From positions 17,300-81,299 of the forward strand of contig NZ_DASVSF010000098.1 in the NCBI RefSeq assembly GCF_036388275.1: a stretch of DNA of 64,000 bases, given 5' to 3'. Source of the DNA: Longimicrobium sp. (GTDB lineage Bacteria; Gemmatimonadota; Gemmatimonadetes; Longimicrobiales; Longimicrobiaceae). Shown in pieces: positions 31,948 to 40,737 of this stretch. The notes under the pieces were generated by a model. That model ran no database searches, was not told the origin of the DNA, and was given only the letters and a program-made list of their open reading frames with translations. Each line of letters begins with the position of its first letter. Position 1 is the stretch's first letter. A program made the position numbers and the translations under genes.

Positions 31948-34032
31948 TCACACGATCGTCGGCTCCATGAAGTAGTCGAACCCGTGCTCCGAACTCCGCC
32001 ACGCGCGGATGCGGAAGATGCGCGCGGGGGCATCGGGCTCCAGGCGCAGCCACTGCGAGCCGCCGTGCCAGAAGAAGCGCTGGCCGGTGAGCAGCTCCTC
32101 CACCTCCCACGGGTCGTGCCAGCCGATGCCCATGTCGGGGAGCGGAAAGTGGAGCATGGTCTCGTGCGCGGCGAACGGGTCCAGGTTCACGGCCACGAAC
32201 ACCATCGACGTGCGGTCCGGCGTCATCTTGCCGTAGAACAGCACGTTGTCGTTGTCCGCCGGGTAGAAGCGCAGGTTGTCGTACTCGTGCAGCGCGCGGT
32301 TCTGCCGGCGGATCTCGTTCAGCCGCGTGATCAGCGCGCGGATGTTGCCCGGGCGGTCCCAGTCCCACGCCTTGATCTGGTACTTTTCGCTGTCCAGGTA
32401 CTCTTCCTTGCCCGGCGCCAGCGGCGTGGCCTCGCACAATTCGAAGCCGCTGTAGATGCCGTAGACCGACGACAGCGTGGTGGCCAGCACCGCGCGGATC
32501 ATGTGCGCCGGCCGCCCGCCGCGCTGAAGGAACTCGGGGTTGATGTCGGGCGTGTTGGGGAACAGGTTGCCCCGGAAGTACTCGTTCATGGGGCCCTGCG
32601 TGAGCTCCGTGAAGTACTCCGTGAGCTCGCCCTTGAAGTTGCGCCAGGTGAAGTACGTGTAGCCCTGCGTGAAGCCCGCCTTGGCCAGCGCGCGCATCAT
32701 CTTGGGCCGCGTGAACGCTTCCGAGAGGAAGATCACCTGAGGGTGCTGCTGCTGCACCTCGCGGATCATCCACTGCCAGAACTGCACGGGCTTGGTGTGC
32801 GGGTTGTCGACGCGGAAGATGTTCACGCCCTGCTCCACCCAGTGCAGGATCACGTCGCGCCACTCCGCCCACTGCGCTTCCCAGTCTTCGCCGTAGAAGT
32901 TCAGCGGATAGATGTCCTGGTACTTCTTGGGCGGGTTCTCGGCGTACATGATGGTGCCGTCCGGGCGGATGTAGAACCAGCCCGGGTGTTCCTTGGCGTA
33001 CGGATGGTCGGGCGACACCTGGATGGCGAAATCCAGGGCGATCTCCAGCCCGTGCTCGCGCGCGGCCTCCACCAGTCGCCGGAAGTCCTCGAGCGTGCCC
33101 AGGTCCGGGTGCACCTCCTTGTGCCCGCCCGCGTCCGATCCCACCGCGTAGGGCACGCCCGGCTCGTCTGGCCCCGGGTTCAGCGTGTTGTTCTTGCCCT
33201 TGCGGAACTTGAAGCCGATGGGGTGGATGGGCGGAAAGTACAGCACGTCGAAGCCCATGTCGCGCACGTACGGCAGCTTGGCGATCACGTCGTCGAAGGT
33301 GCCGTGGCGGCTCTCGTCGTCGCTCATCGAGCGCGGGAACAACTCGTACCAGGCGGCGAAGCGTGCGGCCACGCGGTCCACCTGCACGGGAAGAACGTGC
33401 TCGTACCGCGTCAGGTCTTCACGCAGCGGGTAGCGCTCCATCAGTTCCAGCAGCCCGGGGTCCAGCGCGGCCGCCACCCGTTCCGCCACCGTCAGGTGCG
33501 AGCCCGATTCCACGTCGTCGCGGAACGTGTCCCACGCCGACGTGGGGATCAGCCCGCCCGACGCCAGCTTCTCGTCGCCCACCACCTCGGCCAGGTATTC
33601 CATCATCCGCGCGCGGTCGGGGCCGTGGGCCAGCGGGGCGGCGGCGCTGGCGATCAGCTGGGCGCCCTCGAACAACTCCAGCAGCACCTCCTGGCCCGCG
33701 TCGTACTTCTTGCGCAGGTCGCTCTGCCAGGTGCCGAAGACGTCGGTCCACGCGACGACGATGAAGTACCAGCGGCAGTTGCGGTCGGGGGAGAACGAGC
33801 CGCGCCAGCGGTCGTTGTCCCAGAACTTCATCCGCGACTCCTGCCACGTCTCGTCGTCCTCGGGGCGGTACCAGATGGCGGCGGAGAGGGCGTCGTGGCC
33901 TTCCTTGAAGATGTCGGCCTCTACCGAAACGGTGTCGCCCACCTCGCGCTTTACGGCGTAGCGACCGCAGTCCAGCTCGGGATACACGTTTTCGATGACG
34001 ACCCTGCGGCTGGCGTCGATCCTCTCCGGCAT
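31948..34032 (-). CDS. glgE: Alpha-1,4-glucan:maltose-1-phosphate maltosyltransferase
   Basis: A 694-residue GH13 enzyme of the GlgE type, which extends alpha-glucan with maltose from maltose-1-phosphate. The N-terminal beta-sandwich domain (about 1-125) and inserted helical domain precede the barrel, which opens with RFAAWYELFPRS (residue ~225). Active-site regions are FRVDNPHTKP (nucleophile Asp409) and FLSEAFTRP (acid/base Glu438). The NPHTKP string and the absence of a usual third-Asp NHD motif separate GlgE from ordinary amylases. Other genes of the pathway (treS-mak) are not nearby. Confidence 0.94.
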   Translation of the reverse strand: MPERIDASRRVVIENVYPELDCGRYAVKREVGDTVSVEADIFKEGHDALSAAIWYRPEDDETWQESRMKFWDNDRWRGSFSPDRNCRWYFIVVAWTDVFGTWQSDLRKKYDAGQEVLLELFEGAQLIASAAAPLAHGPDRARMMEYLAEVVGDEKLASGGLIPTSAWDTFRDDVESGSHLTVAERVAAALDPGLLELMERYPLREDLTRYEHVLPVQVDRVAARFAAWYELFPRSMSDDESRHGTFDDVIAKLPYVRDMGFDVLYFPPIHPIGFKFRKGKNNTLNPGPDEPGVPYAVGSDAGGHKEVHPDLGTLEDFRRLVEAAREHGLEIALDFAIQVSPDHPYAKEHPGWFYIRPDGTIMYAENPPKKYQDIYPLNFYGEDWEAQWAEWRDVILHWVEQGVNIFRVDNPHTKPVQFWQWMIREVQQQHPQVIFLSEAFTRPKMMRALAKAGFTQGYTYFTWRNFKGELTEYFTELTQGPMNEYFRGNLFPNTPDINPEFLQRGGRPAHMIRAVLATTLSSVYGIYSGFELCEATPLAPGKEEYLDSEKYQIKAWDWDRPGNIRALITRLNEIRRQNRALHEYDNLRFYPADNDNVLFYGKMTPDRTSMVFVAVNLDPFAAHETMLHFPLPDMGIGWHDPWEVEELLTGQRFFWHGGSQWLRLEPDAPARIFRIRAWRSSEHGFDYFMEPTIV

Positions 34033-34630
34033 CAGTCTCTCTTGGTGGTCGGGTGGCGTTCGTTTCGCCGCGCGGGCAGCAAGCGGTGGGCCATGGGCGG
34101 GGTAGGGGAGTGCGGGAGTGCGTAAGGCCAGTCGCAGAGCGCTCCTCTGTCATCCAGAGGCGCGAGCGCACCGGACCGCCCCGTACGCCACGCCCGTGCG
34201 CGCCGTGGGATCTAGCCGCGGATGCTTTTCAGCCCGGGCGCGGCAGCGGCACGGAAACCCGAGATGCTGCACGGACGCGGAGGAACTTCACATCGCTTGG
34301 GCTGCCTGCGGGCGCATGCCGCGGGTGGCCCCAACCCCGGCCCCTCCCCCGGCAAACTGCGCCGGGAGAGGGGAGAACTTCGATCCGGGTTCGACTGACG
34401 GCCGGTGCATGCCGCAGGGAGCCCCCTCCCCCCGGCCCCCGTCCCCCGCTGCGCAGGGGAGGGGGAGACCTGAAATGCCCTCCGGCAGGCTTCCTCGCTA
34501 TCTCGCAAAGAGGCCGGTCTGGCGCACGGCACTGGCTCCCTTCCCCCGCGGGGTTTGCGGGGGAAGGGCTGGGATGGGGGCGGCCGCGGATGCACCCGAC
34601 TCACGTCGAAACGCCACCTTCGGCGCCGCC
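34033..34630. repeat. Intergenic repeat mosaic (about 600 bases, no gene)
   Basis: No gene is seen. It contains octamer units GAGTGCGGGAGTGCGT (34106-34121). A CTGTCATCCAGAGGCGCGAGCG...GGGATCTAGCCGCGG element follows (about 34148-34255, ending GGCGCGGCAGCGGCACGG). Three different CCCCTCCCCC-type hairpins lie at about 34338-34379, 34425-34472 and 34533-34585. The last reads CTCCCTTCCCCCGC / GCGGGGGAAGGG. Confidence 0.7.
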
Positions 34631-36079
34631 TCAGCTGCCTACGCGAAATTCAACGCGTCCGTCCTGCACCGACACGCTCTCCAGGATCACGGTCAGCGGC
34701 TGGCCGGGATCGTAGCGCGCATTCCCCTTGTCGGCGGCGGCGCGGATGGGGGAATCCTCGATCTGCACCTCCACGTCGCCTCCACGCACGCCCAGCACCG
34801 TCGCCGCGAACGACTGGCCGATGCGGTCGCGAAGCATCCACGCTTCGGCAACGTCGACGGCCCGGCGCTCCAGCTTGGCCGCGCGCGAATCGGCGTCGTT
34901 CATCACGGCGGGCAGCCGCTTGAGCGTGTCCACCTCTTCCGCGCTGGGACGGCCTCCCGCGGCGAGGGTGACGAGGAGGTCCAGCACGTAGCGGTCGCCC
35001 AGGCGGCGGAGCGGCGCCGTGGCGTGGGCGTACGGCATCGCCAGCGCGTGGTGCAGCGGGTTTTCGGGCGGCTCGCCGTCGAACGATACGTAATCCGCGC
35101 CGCGCATCACCGGCCGCGCCTGCCACACCAATGGCGTGATGCGGGGATGCTTCACGTCCAGCGAGCGGATGAACTCCGGGTAGCTCATTTCGTCCGGCCA
35201 CGCGAAGCCCAGCGCGCGGGCGCCCTGGCGGAAGCCCGCGAGGGCCTCGGGATTGGGCGCGGGCATCGTCCGCAGCATGCCGATGCCGGCTTCCAGCATC
35301 CGCCGTGCGGCCCAGTGCCCCACCAGCAGCGACACCTGCTCGTTCCACTCTTCCGAGGGCATCGGCTGCTCGAACTCCAGCGCGTACCCCAGGTTTTTAG
35401 CTGCCATCTGCGTTACGTGCTGCGACACCAGCGGAAGCGACACGCCGCCGCGCTCCGCCTCGATCTTCTCGCGCAGCTCGCCGAACCGGCGCATGCCGTC
35501 CAGCGTTCCCACCCACTCCTTGCCGCGGAACGCCGTTCCGCCCTCGCACACGTGCTCCACCACCTGCGCGTACGTCAGTTGCGCGCGGCTGCGGACCACC
35601 GCAGGGGTGACGGTGAGCTCCCTGACTTCCGCGCGGTCGTCGAGCGCAAAGTCGAAGAGAATGCAGGGGCGGTCCACGTCGGGAAGGAGGCTGCCCGCGT
35701 TCTCGCTGATGGCGGGGGGATACAGCGACACCTTGTGGTCGGGCGCGTAGAACGTCACGCCGCGCTTGAACGCCTCGGCCTCGATGGGGCCGCCGCGGTC
35801 CACGAAGAAGCCGACGTCGGCGATGGCGTACCACAGGCGGAATCCGCCGTCCGGCTCCGCTCTGATCCCGACAGCCTGGTCCAGGTCGCGGCTGCCCGGC
35901 GGGTCGATGGTCACCAGCGGCAGGTCGCGTTGGTCCTCGCGGCCGTTGCCGGGGGACACGACTCGCCTGGCAGCCTCGGCTGCGGCCTCCGTCACCTCCC
36001 GCGGAAACTCCGGGCGCACCCCGAACTTTTCACGAGCCGCGTTCAGCGCTTGCTCCACCAACCCGTCGCCACCCGCCAT
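34631..36079 (-). CDS. RNB-domain exoribonuclease (RNase II/R superfamily)
   Basis: A 482-residue RNB-domain protein, shorter than RNase II or R and without their full cold-shock domains. The active-site block is TIDPPGSRDLDQAV (Asp59, Asp65, Asp67); the fourth Asp of E. coli RNase II is Gln68 here. As far as I recall, DLDQA also occurs in other members of a short RNB subfamily. Other blocks are WYAIADVGFFVD, PPAISENAGSLLPDVDRPCILFDF and YAHATAPLRRLGDRY. A small S1-like C-terminal region may follow. It lies 71 bases downstream of the toxin-antitoxin cassette on the same strand. Confidence 0.9.
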   Translation of the reverse strand: MAGGDGLVEQALNAAREKFGVRPEFPREVTEAAAEAARRVVSPGNGREDQRDLPLVTIDPPGSRDLDQAVGIRAEPDGGFRLWYAIADVGFFVDRGGPIEAEAFKRGVTFYAPDHKVSLYPPAISENAGSLLPDVDRPCILFDFALDDRAEVRELTVTPAVVRSRAQLTYAQVVEHVCEGGTAFRGKEWVGTLDGMRRFGELREKIEAERGGVSLPLVSQHVTQMAAKNLGYALEFEQPMPSEEWNEQVSLLVGHWAARRMLEAGIGMLRTMPAPNPEALAGFRQGARALGFAWPDEMSYPEFIRSLDVKHPRITPLVWQARPVMRGADYVSFDGEPPENPLHHALAMPYAHATAPLRRLGDRYVLDLLVTLAAGGRPSAEEVDTLKRLPAVMNDADSRAAKLERRAVDVAEAWMLRDRIGQSFAATVLGVRGGDVEVQIEDSPIRAAADKGNARYDPGQPLTVILESVSVQDGRVEFRVGS

Positions 36080-36150
36080 TGTCGTCTCCAGTCCACGGTT
36101 CGGACCGCCTACGCGCAAGCAACGGTCCGAAGGCTGCGGGCACCTGGCGC

Positions 36151-36441
36151 TCACGCACGCCCGGGGCCCCGCCGAGTGCCCCGAGCGTCAAGCATCGCTG
36201 CGTGGATGATGTCCTCCAACTCCTCTTCGGTACAGCCGGGCATCCGCGCGCCCGCACGGGCGAACCCTTCCCACCTGCATTCGAGTTCGGCCCACGTGCG
36301 GTACATGGACATTGGAATGATGGCCCCGGCCTCTCGCCCGCCTTCTTCCAGCACCACCGGAACGCGGTTGTCGCGAACACGGGCTACCACCCTCCCAAAC
36401 TGCTCTCGCGCTTCTGGTACTTGCATGCGTTCCGTTTTCAT
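36151..36441 (-). CDS. Phd/YefM-type antitoxin, second copy
   Basis: A 96-residue protein with a Phd/YefM-like N-terminus: MKTERMQVPEAREQFGRVVARVRDNRVPVVLEEGGREAGAIIPM. The C-terminal half (WEGFARAGARMPGCTEEELEDII) resembles that of the antitoxin at 36859-37149, so the two are paralogues that flank one PIN toxin gene. The ATG overlaps the toxin stop (ATGA). Antitoxins of this type bind their own promoter through the N-terminal fold and the toxin through the C-terminal tail. Confidence 0.83.
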   Translation of the reverse strand: MKTERMQVPEAREQFGRVVARVRDNRVPVVLEEGGREAGAIIPMSMYRTWAELECRWEGFARAGARMPGCTEEELEDIIHAAMLDARGTRRGPGRA

Positions 36442-36878
36442 CTCTCGCTCTCCGGTTCCGTTTCGTCCAGCCACGACAGGAACTGCCGCGGCGTCAGGAT
36501 CAACGCGCTGCGATAGTCACCCAGGGTCAGCAGGTCCTGATCGCTCGATACGAGTACGTCCGCGGCAGCATCGGCGACGGCGGAGAGGATGATGTAGTCC
36601 TTGGGATCGCGGACGTAGACGTCCACCGGAGCAGTCCCGGGCACCCTGCCGGCCTCCTCGGAGAGTTCGGCGAGGAGGATGGAAACCCTCAGCTTGCAGT
36701 CGTACTTCCGAAGAACGCGTGGGTACGCGAGCGTCCGCCGAAGCTCGTCGAGAATCGCCTGTGTCGTGAAAAGAGAAAATCGAAGTGCCCGCCAAGCCTC
36801 GTAGGCTTGAGCGGGCACTCCTTTCGGTTTCAGGGCTACGCTCACCAGCACGGACGTGTCAAAGACTACTCGTCGCAC
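36438..36878 (-). CDS. PIN-domain toxin (COG1569 type)
   Basis: A 146-residue PIN protein of the putative toxin type. Acidic active-site residues are visible: VVFDTSVLVSVAL (Asp7), ILDELRRTLAYPRV (Glu), and DPKDYIILSAVADAAADVLVSSDQDLLTL with two or three Asp. The C-terminal LTPRQFLSWLDE is typical of the group. It is predicted to be an Mg2+-dependent RNase. Its start overlaps the upstream antitoxin gene by 20 bases and its stop overlaps the downstream antitoxin ATG. Confidence 0.9.
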   Translation of the reverse strand: MRRVVFDTSVLVSVALKPKGVPAQAYEAWRALRFSLFTTQAILDELRRTLAYPRVLRKYDCKLRVSILLAELSEEAGRVPGTAPVDVYVRDPKDYIILSAVADAAADVLVSSDQDLLTLGDYRSALILTPRQFLSWLDETEPESER

Positions 36879-37149
36879 CTTGCCTCCTGACTGCCGCCAA
36901 AGCCTCAGCGATGTCGTGCTCGACTTCTTCTTCCGGATAATCCGGCATCTGCTCCCCCGCGCGCAGGAAGGCCTGGTGGCGGGCCTCCCGCGCCTCCACC
37001 ACGAATTCCAGTGTCTGCATGGGGACCAGCGCGCCGACCTCGTGGCCGTCGCACATGAGCACGACGGGGCGGCGCGTCTGCTCGACGCGCTTCAGCACCT
37101 CGCTCAGCCGTTCCCGCACGTGCGCAACGTCCATCCGTTCGACATTCAT
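36859..37149 (-). CDS. Phd/YefM-type antitoxin, first copy
   Basis: A 96-residue antitoxin-like protein: MNVERMDVAHVRERLSEVLKRV, then RRPVVLMCDGHEVGALVPMQTLEF, matching the Phd/YefM fold. The tail (AFLRAGEQMPDYPEEEVEHDIAEALAAVR) is the predicted toxin-binding region. AGGAG lies eight bases before the ATG. It heads the cassette antitoxin-toxin-antitoxin. A region rich in A/T just upstream (37181-37210) holds TTGAAC and a TACTGT/TATACT box, and an inverted GAACTTTCTGTTC that could be its operator. Confidence 0.85.
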   Translation of the reverse strand: MNVERMDVAHVRERLSEVLKRVEQTRRPVVLMCDGHEVGALVPMQTLEFVVEAREARHQAFLRAGEQMPDYPEEEVEHDIAEALAAVRRQGATSSL

Positions 37150-37180
37150 GGTGTGGTCTCCTGCGCGGATTCCTTACCCA

Positions 37181-37210
37181 CAACAGTATAGAAGTGAACA
37201 GAAAGTTCAA
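37181..37210 (-). promoter_or_regulatory. Candidate promoter/operator of the toxin-antitoxin cassette
   Basis: On the minus strand TTGAAC (37210-37205) lies 16 bases before TACTGT (37188-37183). A better -10 match, TATACT, overlaps it but with only 14-base spacing. GAAC-N5-GTTC forms a small inverted repeat next to the -35. This is a local A/T-rich island in a GC-rich window. Confidence 0.4.
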
Positions 37211-37219
37211 GCCCCATCC

Positions 37220-38476
37220 TCAATCCGCCGCGCCCAGCAACCATTGGCGGACGCGGTCGAGCGCGATCTGCGCGGCCATGCCCTTCAGCCACTCGCGGCC
37301 GCGGTTGCCCACGTCGTAGCGGCGCGACCACTGCCCGCCTTCCCACGCCAGGCCGATGCACAGCGTGCCCACCGGCTTCTCCGGCGTGCCGCCGCCCGGG
37401 CCGGCGATTCCCGTCGTGGCGATGCCCAGGTCCGCACCCGCCAGCTTGCGCACGCCCGCCGCCATCTCCTCGGCCGTCTGGGTGCTCACCGCGCCGTGCT
37501 CCGCGAGGGTGCTTTCCGACACCCCGAGCACGCGCACCTTGGCCTCGTTGGCGTACGTGGCCACGCCGAGCAGGAAGTACTCGGAGCTGCCGGGCACGTC
37601 CGTCACGCGGTCGCCGATCTTGCCGCCCGTGCACGACTCGGCAACGGCCAGCGTCAGCCCGCGCTCGCGCAGCAGCCGCCCGACGGTTTCCTCCATCCCC
37701 TCGTCGCCCACGGCGTAGATGGCGCTGCCCAGCCGCTCGCGGATGCGCGCCTCCAGATCGTCCAGGCGCGGCTCCAGGTCGTCGTCCGGCCTCCCAAAGA
37801 CCGTCACCCGCACCTGCATCCGCGGGAATGCCGCGCGGAACGCCAGGCGCGCCTCGGACGGATCGATGGCGCCCTCCAGCAGCTCGTCGAGCTTGCTTTC
37901 CGCCAAGCCGAAGGTGCTGAAGGAGCGCGAGGCGAACTTCTGGTCCGGCGTACGAGCCGCCACCCACGGTACCAGCGACGCGGGCACCATCTCGCGCGTT
38001 TCGCGCGGCACGCCGGGAAAGCACGCCACGTGGCGGGTGGCGCCGTTCACCTCCACCGGGCACACGAAGCCGGCCGCGGTGCCGTTGGGGTTGGGAAAGA
38101 TGGTGGAGCCCTCCGGAAACAATGCCTGCTTCCGGTTGTTGGGCGACATCTCCATCGCGCGGGCCCGGAACCGCTCCTCGATGGCGCGCAGCGACGGCTC
38201 GTCCAGCAACAGCTCGCGCCCGGCGAGCTTGGCCACGCACGCCGTCGTCAGGTCGTCCGCGGTGGGGCCCAGCCCGCCGGTGCACACCACCAGCTCGGCC
38301 TCGTCCAGCGCGCGGCGGAGTGCGCGGATGATGTCGTCTTCGTCGTCCACCACGGCGAAGCCCGCAACGGGCTGCACGCCGAGCGGCTTCAGCTCCGTCG
38401 CCAGGAAGCCGGAGTTGGTGTCGACCGTCAGCCCGCCGACGATCTCGTCGCCGATGGCGAGAAAGGCGGCTCTCAC
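37220..38476 (-). CDS. cinA: CinA family protein (NMN deamidase / competence-damage protein)
   Basis: A 418-residue CinA protein starting at GTG (RAAFLAIGDEIVGGLTVDTN), overlapping the SDR stop by four bases. The N-terminal molybdopterin-binding-like (COG1058) domain covers about residues 1-165, with TGGLGPTADDLT and FPNPNGTAAGF. The C-terminal CinA domain contains LAVAESCTGGKIGDRVTDVPGSSEYFLLG and ATTGIAGPGGGTPEKPVG, the nicotinamide-nucleotide amidase signatures. The enzyme recycles NMN to nicotinate mononucleotide in NAD metabolism. Confidence 0.95.
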   Translation of the reverse strand: MRAAFLAIGDEIVGGLTVDTNSGFLATELKPLGVQPVAGFAVVDDEDDIIRALRRALDEAELVVCTGGLGPTADDLTTACVAKLAGRELLLDEPSLRAIEERFRARAMEMSPNNRKQALFPEGSTIFPNPNGTAAGFVCPVEVNGATRHVACFPGVPRETREMVPASLVPWVAARTPDQKFASRSFSTFGLAESKLDELLEGAIDPSEARLAFRAAFPRMQVRVTVFGRPDDDLEPRLDDLEARIRERLGSAIYAVGDEGMEETVGRLLRERGLTLAVAESCTGGKIGDRVTDVPGSSEYFLLGVATYANEAKVRVLGVSESTLAEHGAVSTQTAEEMAAGVRKLAGADLGIATTGIAGPGGGTPEKPVGTLCIGLAWEGGQWSRRYDVGNRGREWLKGMAAQIALDRVRQWLLGAAD

Positions 38477-39318
38477 TTGCCGCGCATCGCCTGGAGGGCC
38501 CCCTTCACCATCGCGCGCGGCATGCGGGTGAGCCCGTTGAACTCGCCGCCGGAGCCGATCCACTCTCCGCCATCGATGGTCACCACCTCACCGTTGATGA
38601 ACGGCGCTCCGTCCGACACCAGGAACGCGGCCAGGTTCGCCAGCTCGTCGTGCTCGCCGAAGCGGTTCATGGGGATGCGCGCCTTCGCCTCGGCCTCCAA
38701 CTCGGGCGTGGGCATCAGCGCGTTCCATGCGCCCTCCGTCGGGAACGGGCCGGGGGCGATGGCGTTGCTGCGGATCTTGTACGTGGCCCACTCCACCGCC
38801 AGCGACCGCGTCATCGCCAGCACGCCCGCCTTAGCCGCCGCGGAGGGGACGACGAACGCCGACCCCGTCCACGCGTACGTGGTGACGATGTTCAGGATGC
38901 TTCCACCACGCCCGGCCTCGATCATCTTCCGGCCGACCGCGAGCGTGGCGTGAAACGTCCCGTTCAGCACCGTCTGCACGATGGCGTTGAAGCCGTTGGG
39001 CGACAGGTCTTCCGTGGCCGAAAGGAAGTTGCCGGCGGCGTTGTTCACCAGCACGTCGATACCGCCGAACCGCTCGGTCACCGCCGCCGCCATCTGTTCG
39101 ACCTGGGCGAAGTCGCGCACGTCGCAGGGATGCGTGAAGATGCGCTCGCCGCCGGGGCTGATCTGCCCCGCGGCGTCCGCAAGCCGCTCGGCGCTGCGGC
39201 CGGTGATGGCCACGTTGGCGCCCAGCGCGGCGAACTTGCGTGACATCGACAGCCCCAGCCCCGACCCGCCACCCGTCACCAGCACCGTCTTGCCCGCCAG
39301 AAGATCGTCCCGGAACAC
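38473..39318 (-). CDS. SDR oxidoreductase, 2,4-dienoyl-CoA reductase type
   Basis: A 281-residue short-chain dehydrogenase. The cofactor motif is TGGGSGLG (residues 15-22) and the structural NNAAGNF is present. Instead of the usual Y-x3-K, the active site reads FVVPSAAAKAG (Ser159, Lys163), with Tyr148 in TTYAWTG. This is the arrangement of mitochondrial/peroxisomal 2,4-dienoyl-CoA reductases, as are RSNAIAPGPFPTEGAW and GEHDELANLAAFL. It would reduce dienoyl-CoA in the breakdown of unsaturated fatty acids with NADPH. cinA follows with a four-base overlap, probably only for co-expression. Confidence 0.9.
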   Translation of the reverse strand: MFRDDLLAGKTVLVTGGGSGLGLSMSRKFAALGANVAITGRSAERLADAAGQISPGGERIFTHPCDVRDFAQVEQMAAAVTERFGGIDVLVNNAAGNFLSATEDLSPNGFNAIVQTVLNGTFHATLAVGRKMIEAGRGGSILNIVTTYAWTGSAFVVPSAAAKAGVLAMTRSLAVEWATYKIRSNAIAPGPFPTEGAWNALMPTPELEAEAKARIPMNRFGEHDELANLAAFLVSDGAPFINGEVVTIDGGEWIGSGGEFNGLTRMPRAMVKGALQAMRGK

Positions 39319-39477
39319 GTGCCCTCGCTCGCCGTGGTGTGCGTGCCTCCTTCGCTGCCTGGGGTGACACTATCCCGCGGCCTTCCGGCGCGAAAGCCCG
39401 CCCGGCATGGCGCGGCGGCGTGCGGGGGCGCTAAATTTCGCCCCGGCAACCGCTTTCACGGCACATCCCGAGCTCCG

Positions 39478-40737
39478 ATGCCCATCCCTCGTTCCTGGCG
39501 AGCCCCCCTGCTGGCCGCCCTGCTGGCCGTTTTTTCCGCCCCCGCTCTGCGCGCCCAGGTCACCATGGTTCCCGACACGGGGCTCACGGTGGTGCACCTG
39601 GTGATGGGGCAGGGCAAGATGGTGTGGGAAAAGTTCGGCCACGACGCCATCTGGATCCACGATCCGGCGGCGGGAACGGACCGCGTGTACAACTACGGAG
39701 TGTTCGACTTTGCCTCGCCGGGGTTCATGAGCCGCTTCATCGCGGGCAACCTGCTGTACGAGCTGGGCGTTTCCGACATCCAGAACACGCTGTACCAGTA
39801 CGAGTACTTCAACCGCTCGGTGTGGGGGCAGGAGCTGAACCTGACGGCCGCGCAAAAGCGCGAGCTGCAGCGGCTGCTGGAGGTGAACGCGCTGCCACAG
39901 AACAAGGACTACCTGTACGACTACTATCGCGACAACTGCTCCACGCGCATCCGTGACGTGGTGGACCGGGTGATCGGCGGGCGGTTGCGGGCGGCGACGG
40001 AAGAGGTGCCCACCAACACGACGTACCGGTGGCACAGCGAGCGGCTGATCGCGGGTGACCCCGTTTCGTACACCGGCATCACGGGTGGGCTGGGGCCCGC
40101 GTCGGACCACAAGATCTCGCGCTGGGAAGAGATGTTCCTGCCCTTCAAGGTGCAGGAGCGGTTCCGCGAGGCGAAGGTGCTGGACGAGGCGGGGCGCGAG
40201 GTGCCGCTGGTGAAGCGCGAGTGGACGCTGATCGAGGCGCAGGGCCGCGCCGCCCCGCTGTCCAAGCCGCCGACGTGGACGCCGTGGTTCCTGGTGGCGG
40301 GGGTGCTGATCGGGGGGGCGCTGGTGGCCATGGGGCGCGCGGCGCCGCGCTCGGGGCTGGCGCGGATGGGCTTTGGCGCGGTGAGCGCGCTGTGGCTGCT
40401 GTTCGCGGGGGTAGGCGGATTCGTGCTGGTGTACCTGTGGGCGTTCACCAACCATCGCATCGCCTACGGCAACGAGAACATGCTGCAGCTGTCGCCGCTG
40501 GCGCTGCCGCTGATCCTGCTGGTGCCGTGCGTGGCGTATGGCGTACGGTGGGCGGCGCGGCCGGCGTGGGTGCTGGCGGCGGCGGTGGCGGCCCTCTCGG
40601 TGTTCGGATTCGTGGCGCAGGTGCTTCCCTGGCTGGACCAGCGCAACGCGCAGATGATCGCGCTGGCGCTGCCCATCAACCTGGCGCTGGCGTGGACGGT
40701 GCGGCGGTTGACGCGGGGGGCTCCTTCGGCTCGCTAG
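39478..40737 (+). CDS. DUF4105 (Lnb N-terminal-like) membrane protein
   Basis: A 419-residue protein with a signal peptide (APLLAALLAVFSAPALRAQ). The DUF4105 domain covers about residues 25-190: LVMGQGKMVWEKFGHDAIWI, YNYGVFDF, GNLLYELGV and YDYYRDNCSTRIRDVVD with the conserved Asn-Cys-Ser. This Cys and the early His are suggestive of a papain/NlpC-like hydrolase, but that is inference. Four or five transmembrane helices make up residues ~275-415. The domain is probably periplasmic. Role unknown. Confidence 0.88.
   Translation: MPIPRSWRAPLLAALLAVFSAPALRAQVTMVPDTGLTVVHLVMGQGKMVWEKFGHDAIWIHDPAAGTDRVYNYGVFDFASPGFMSRFIAGNLLYELGVSDIQNTLYQYEYFNRSVWGQELNLTAAQKRELQRLLEVNALPQNKDYLYDYYRDNCSTRIRDVVDRVIGGRLRAATEEVPTNTTYRWHSERLIAGDPVSYTGITGGLGPASDHKISRWEEMFLPFKVQERFREAKVLDEAGREVPLVKREWTLIEAQGRAAPLSKPPTWTPWFLVAGVLIGGALVAMGRAAPRSGLARMGFGAVSALWLLFAGVGGFVLVYLWAFTNHRIAYGNENMLQLSPLALPLILLVPCVAYGVRWAARPAWVLAAAVAALSVFGFVAQVLPWLDQRNAQMIALALPINLALAWTVRRLTRGAPSAR

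Noticed and set aside
31798..34125. 775-codon plus-strand frame opposite glgE
   Set aside because: Antisense to GlgE, whose catalytic motifs are all present on the minus strand.
34118..36592. 824-codon plus-strand frame opposite the RNB ribonuclease
   Set aside because: It is antisense to a clear RNB gene and antitoxin gene and is His/Arg-rich, as expected for a shadow frame.
37019..38953. 644-codon plus-strand frame opposite cinA and the SDR
   Set aside because: Antisense to two well-supported genes.
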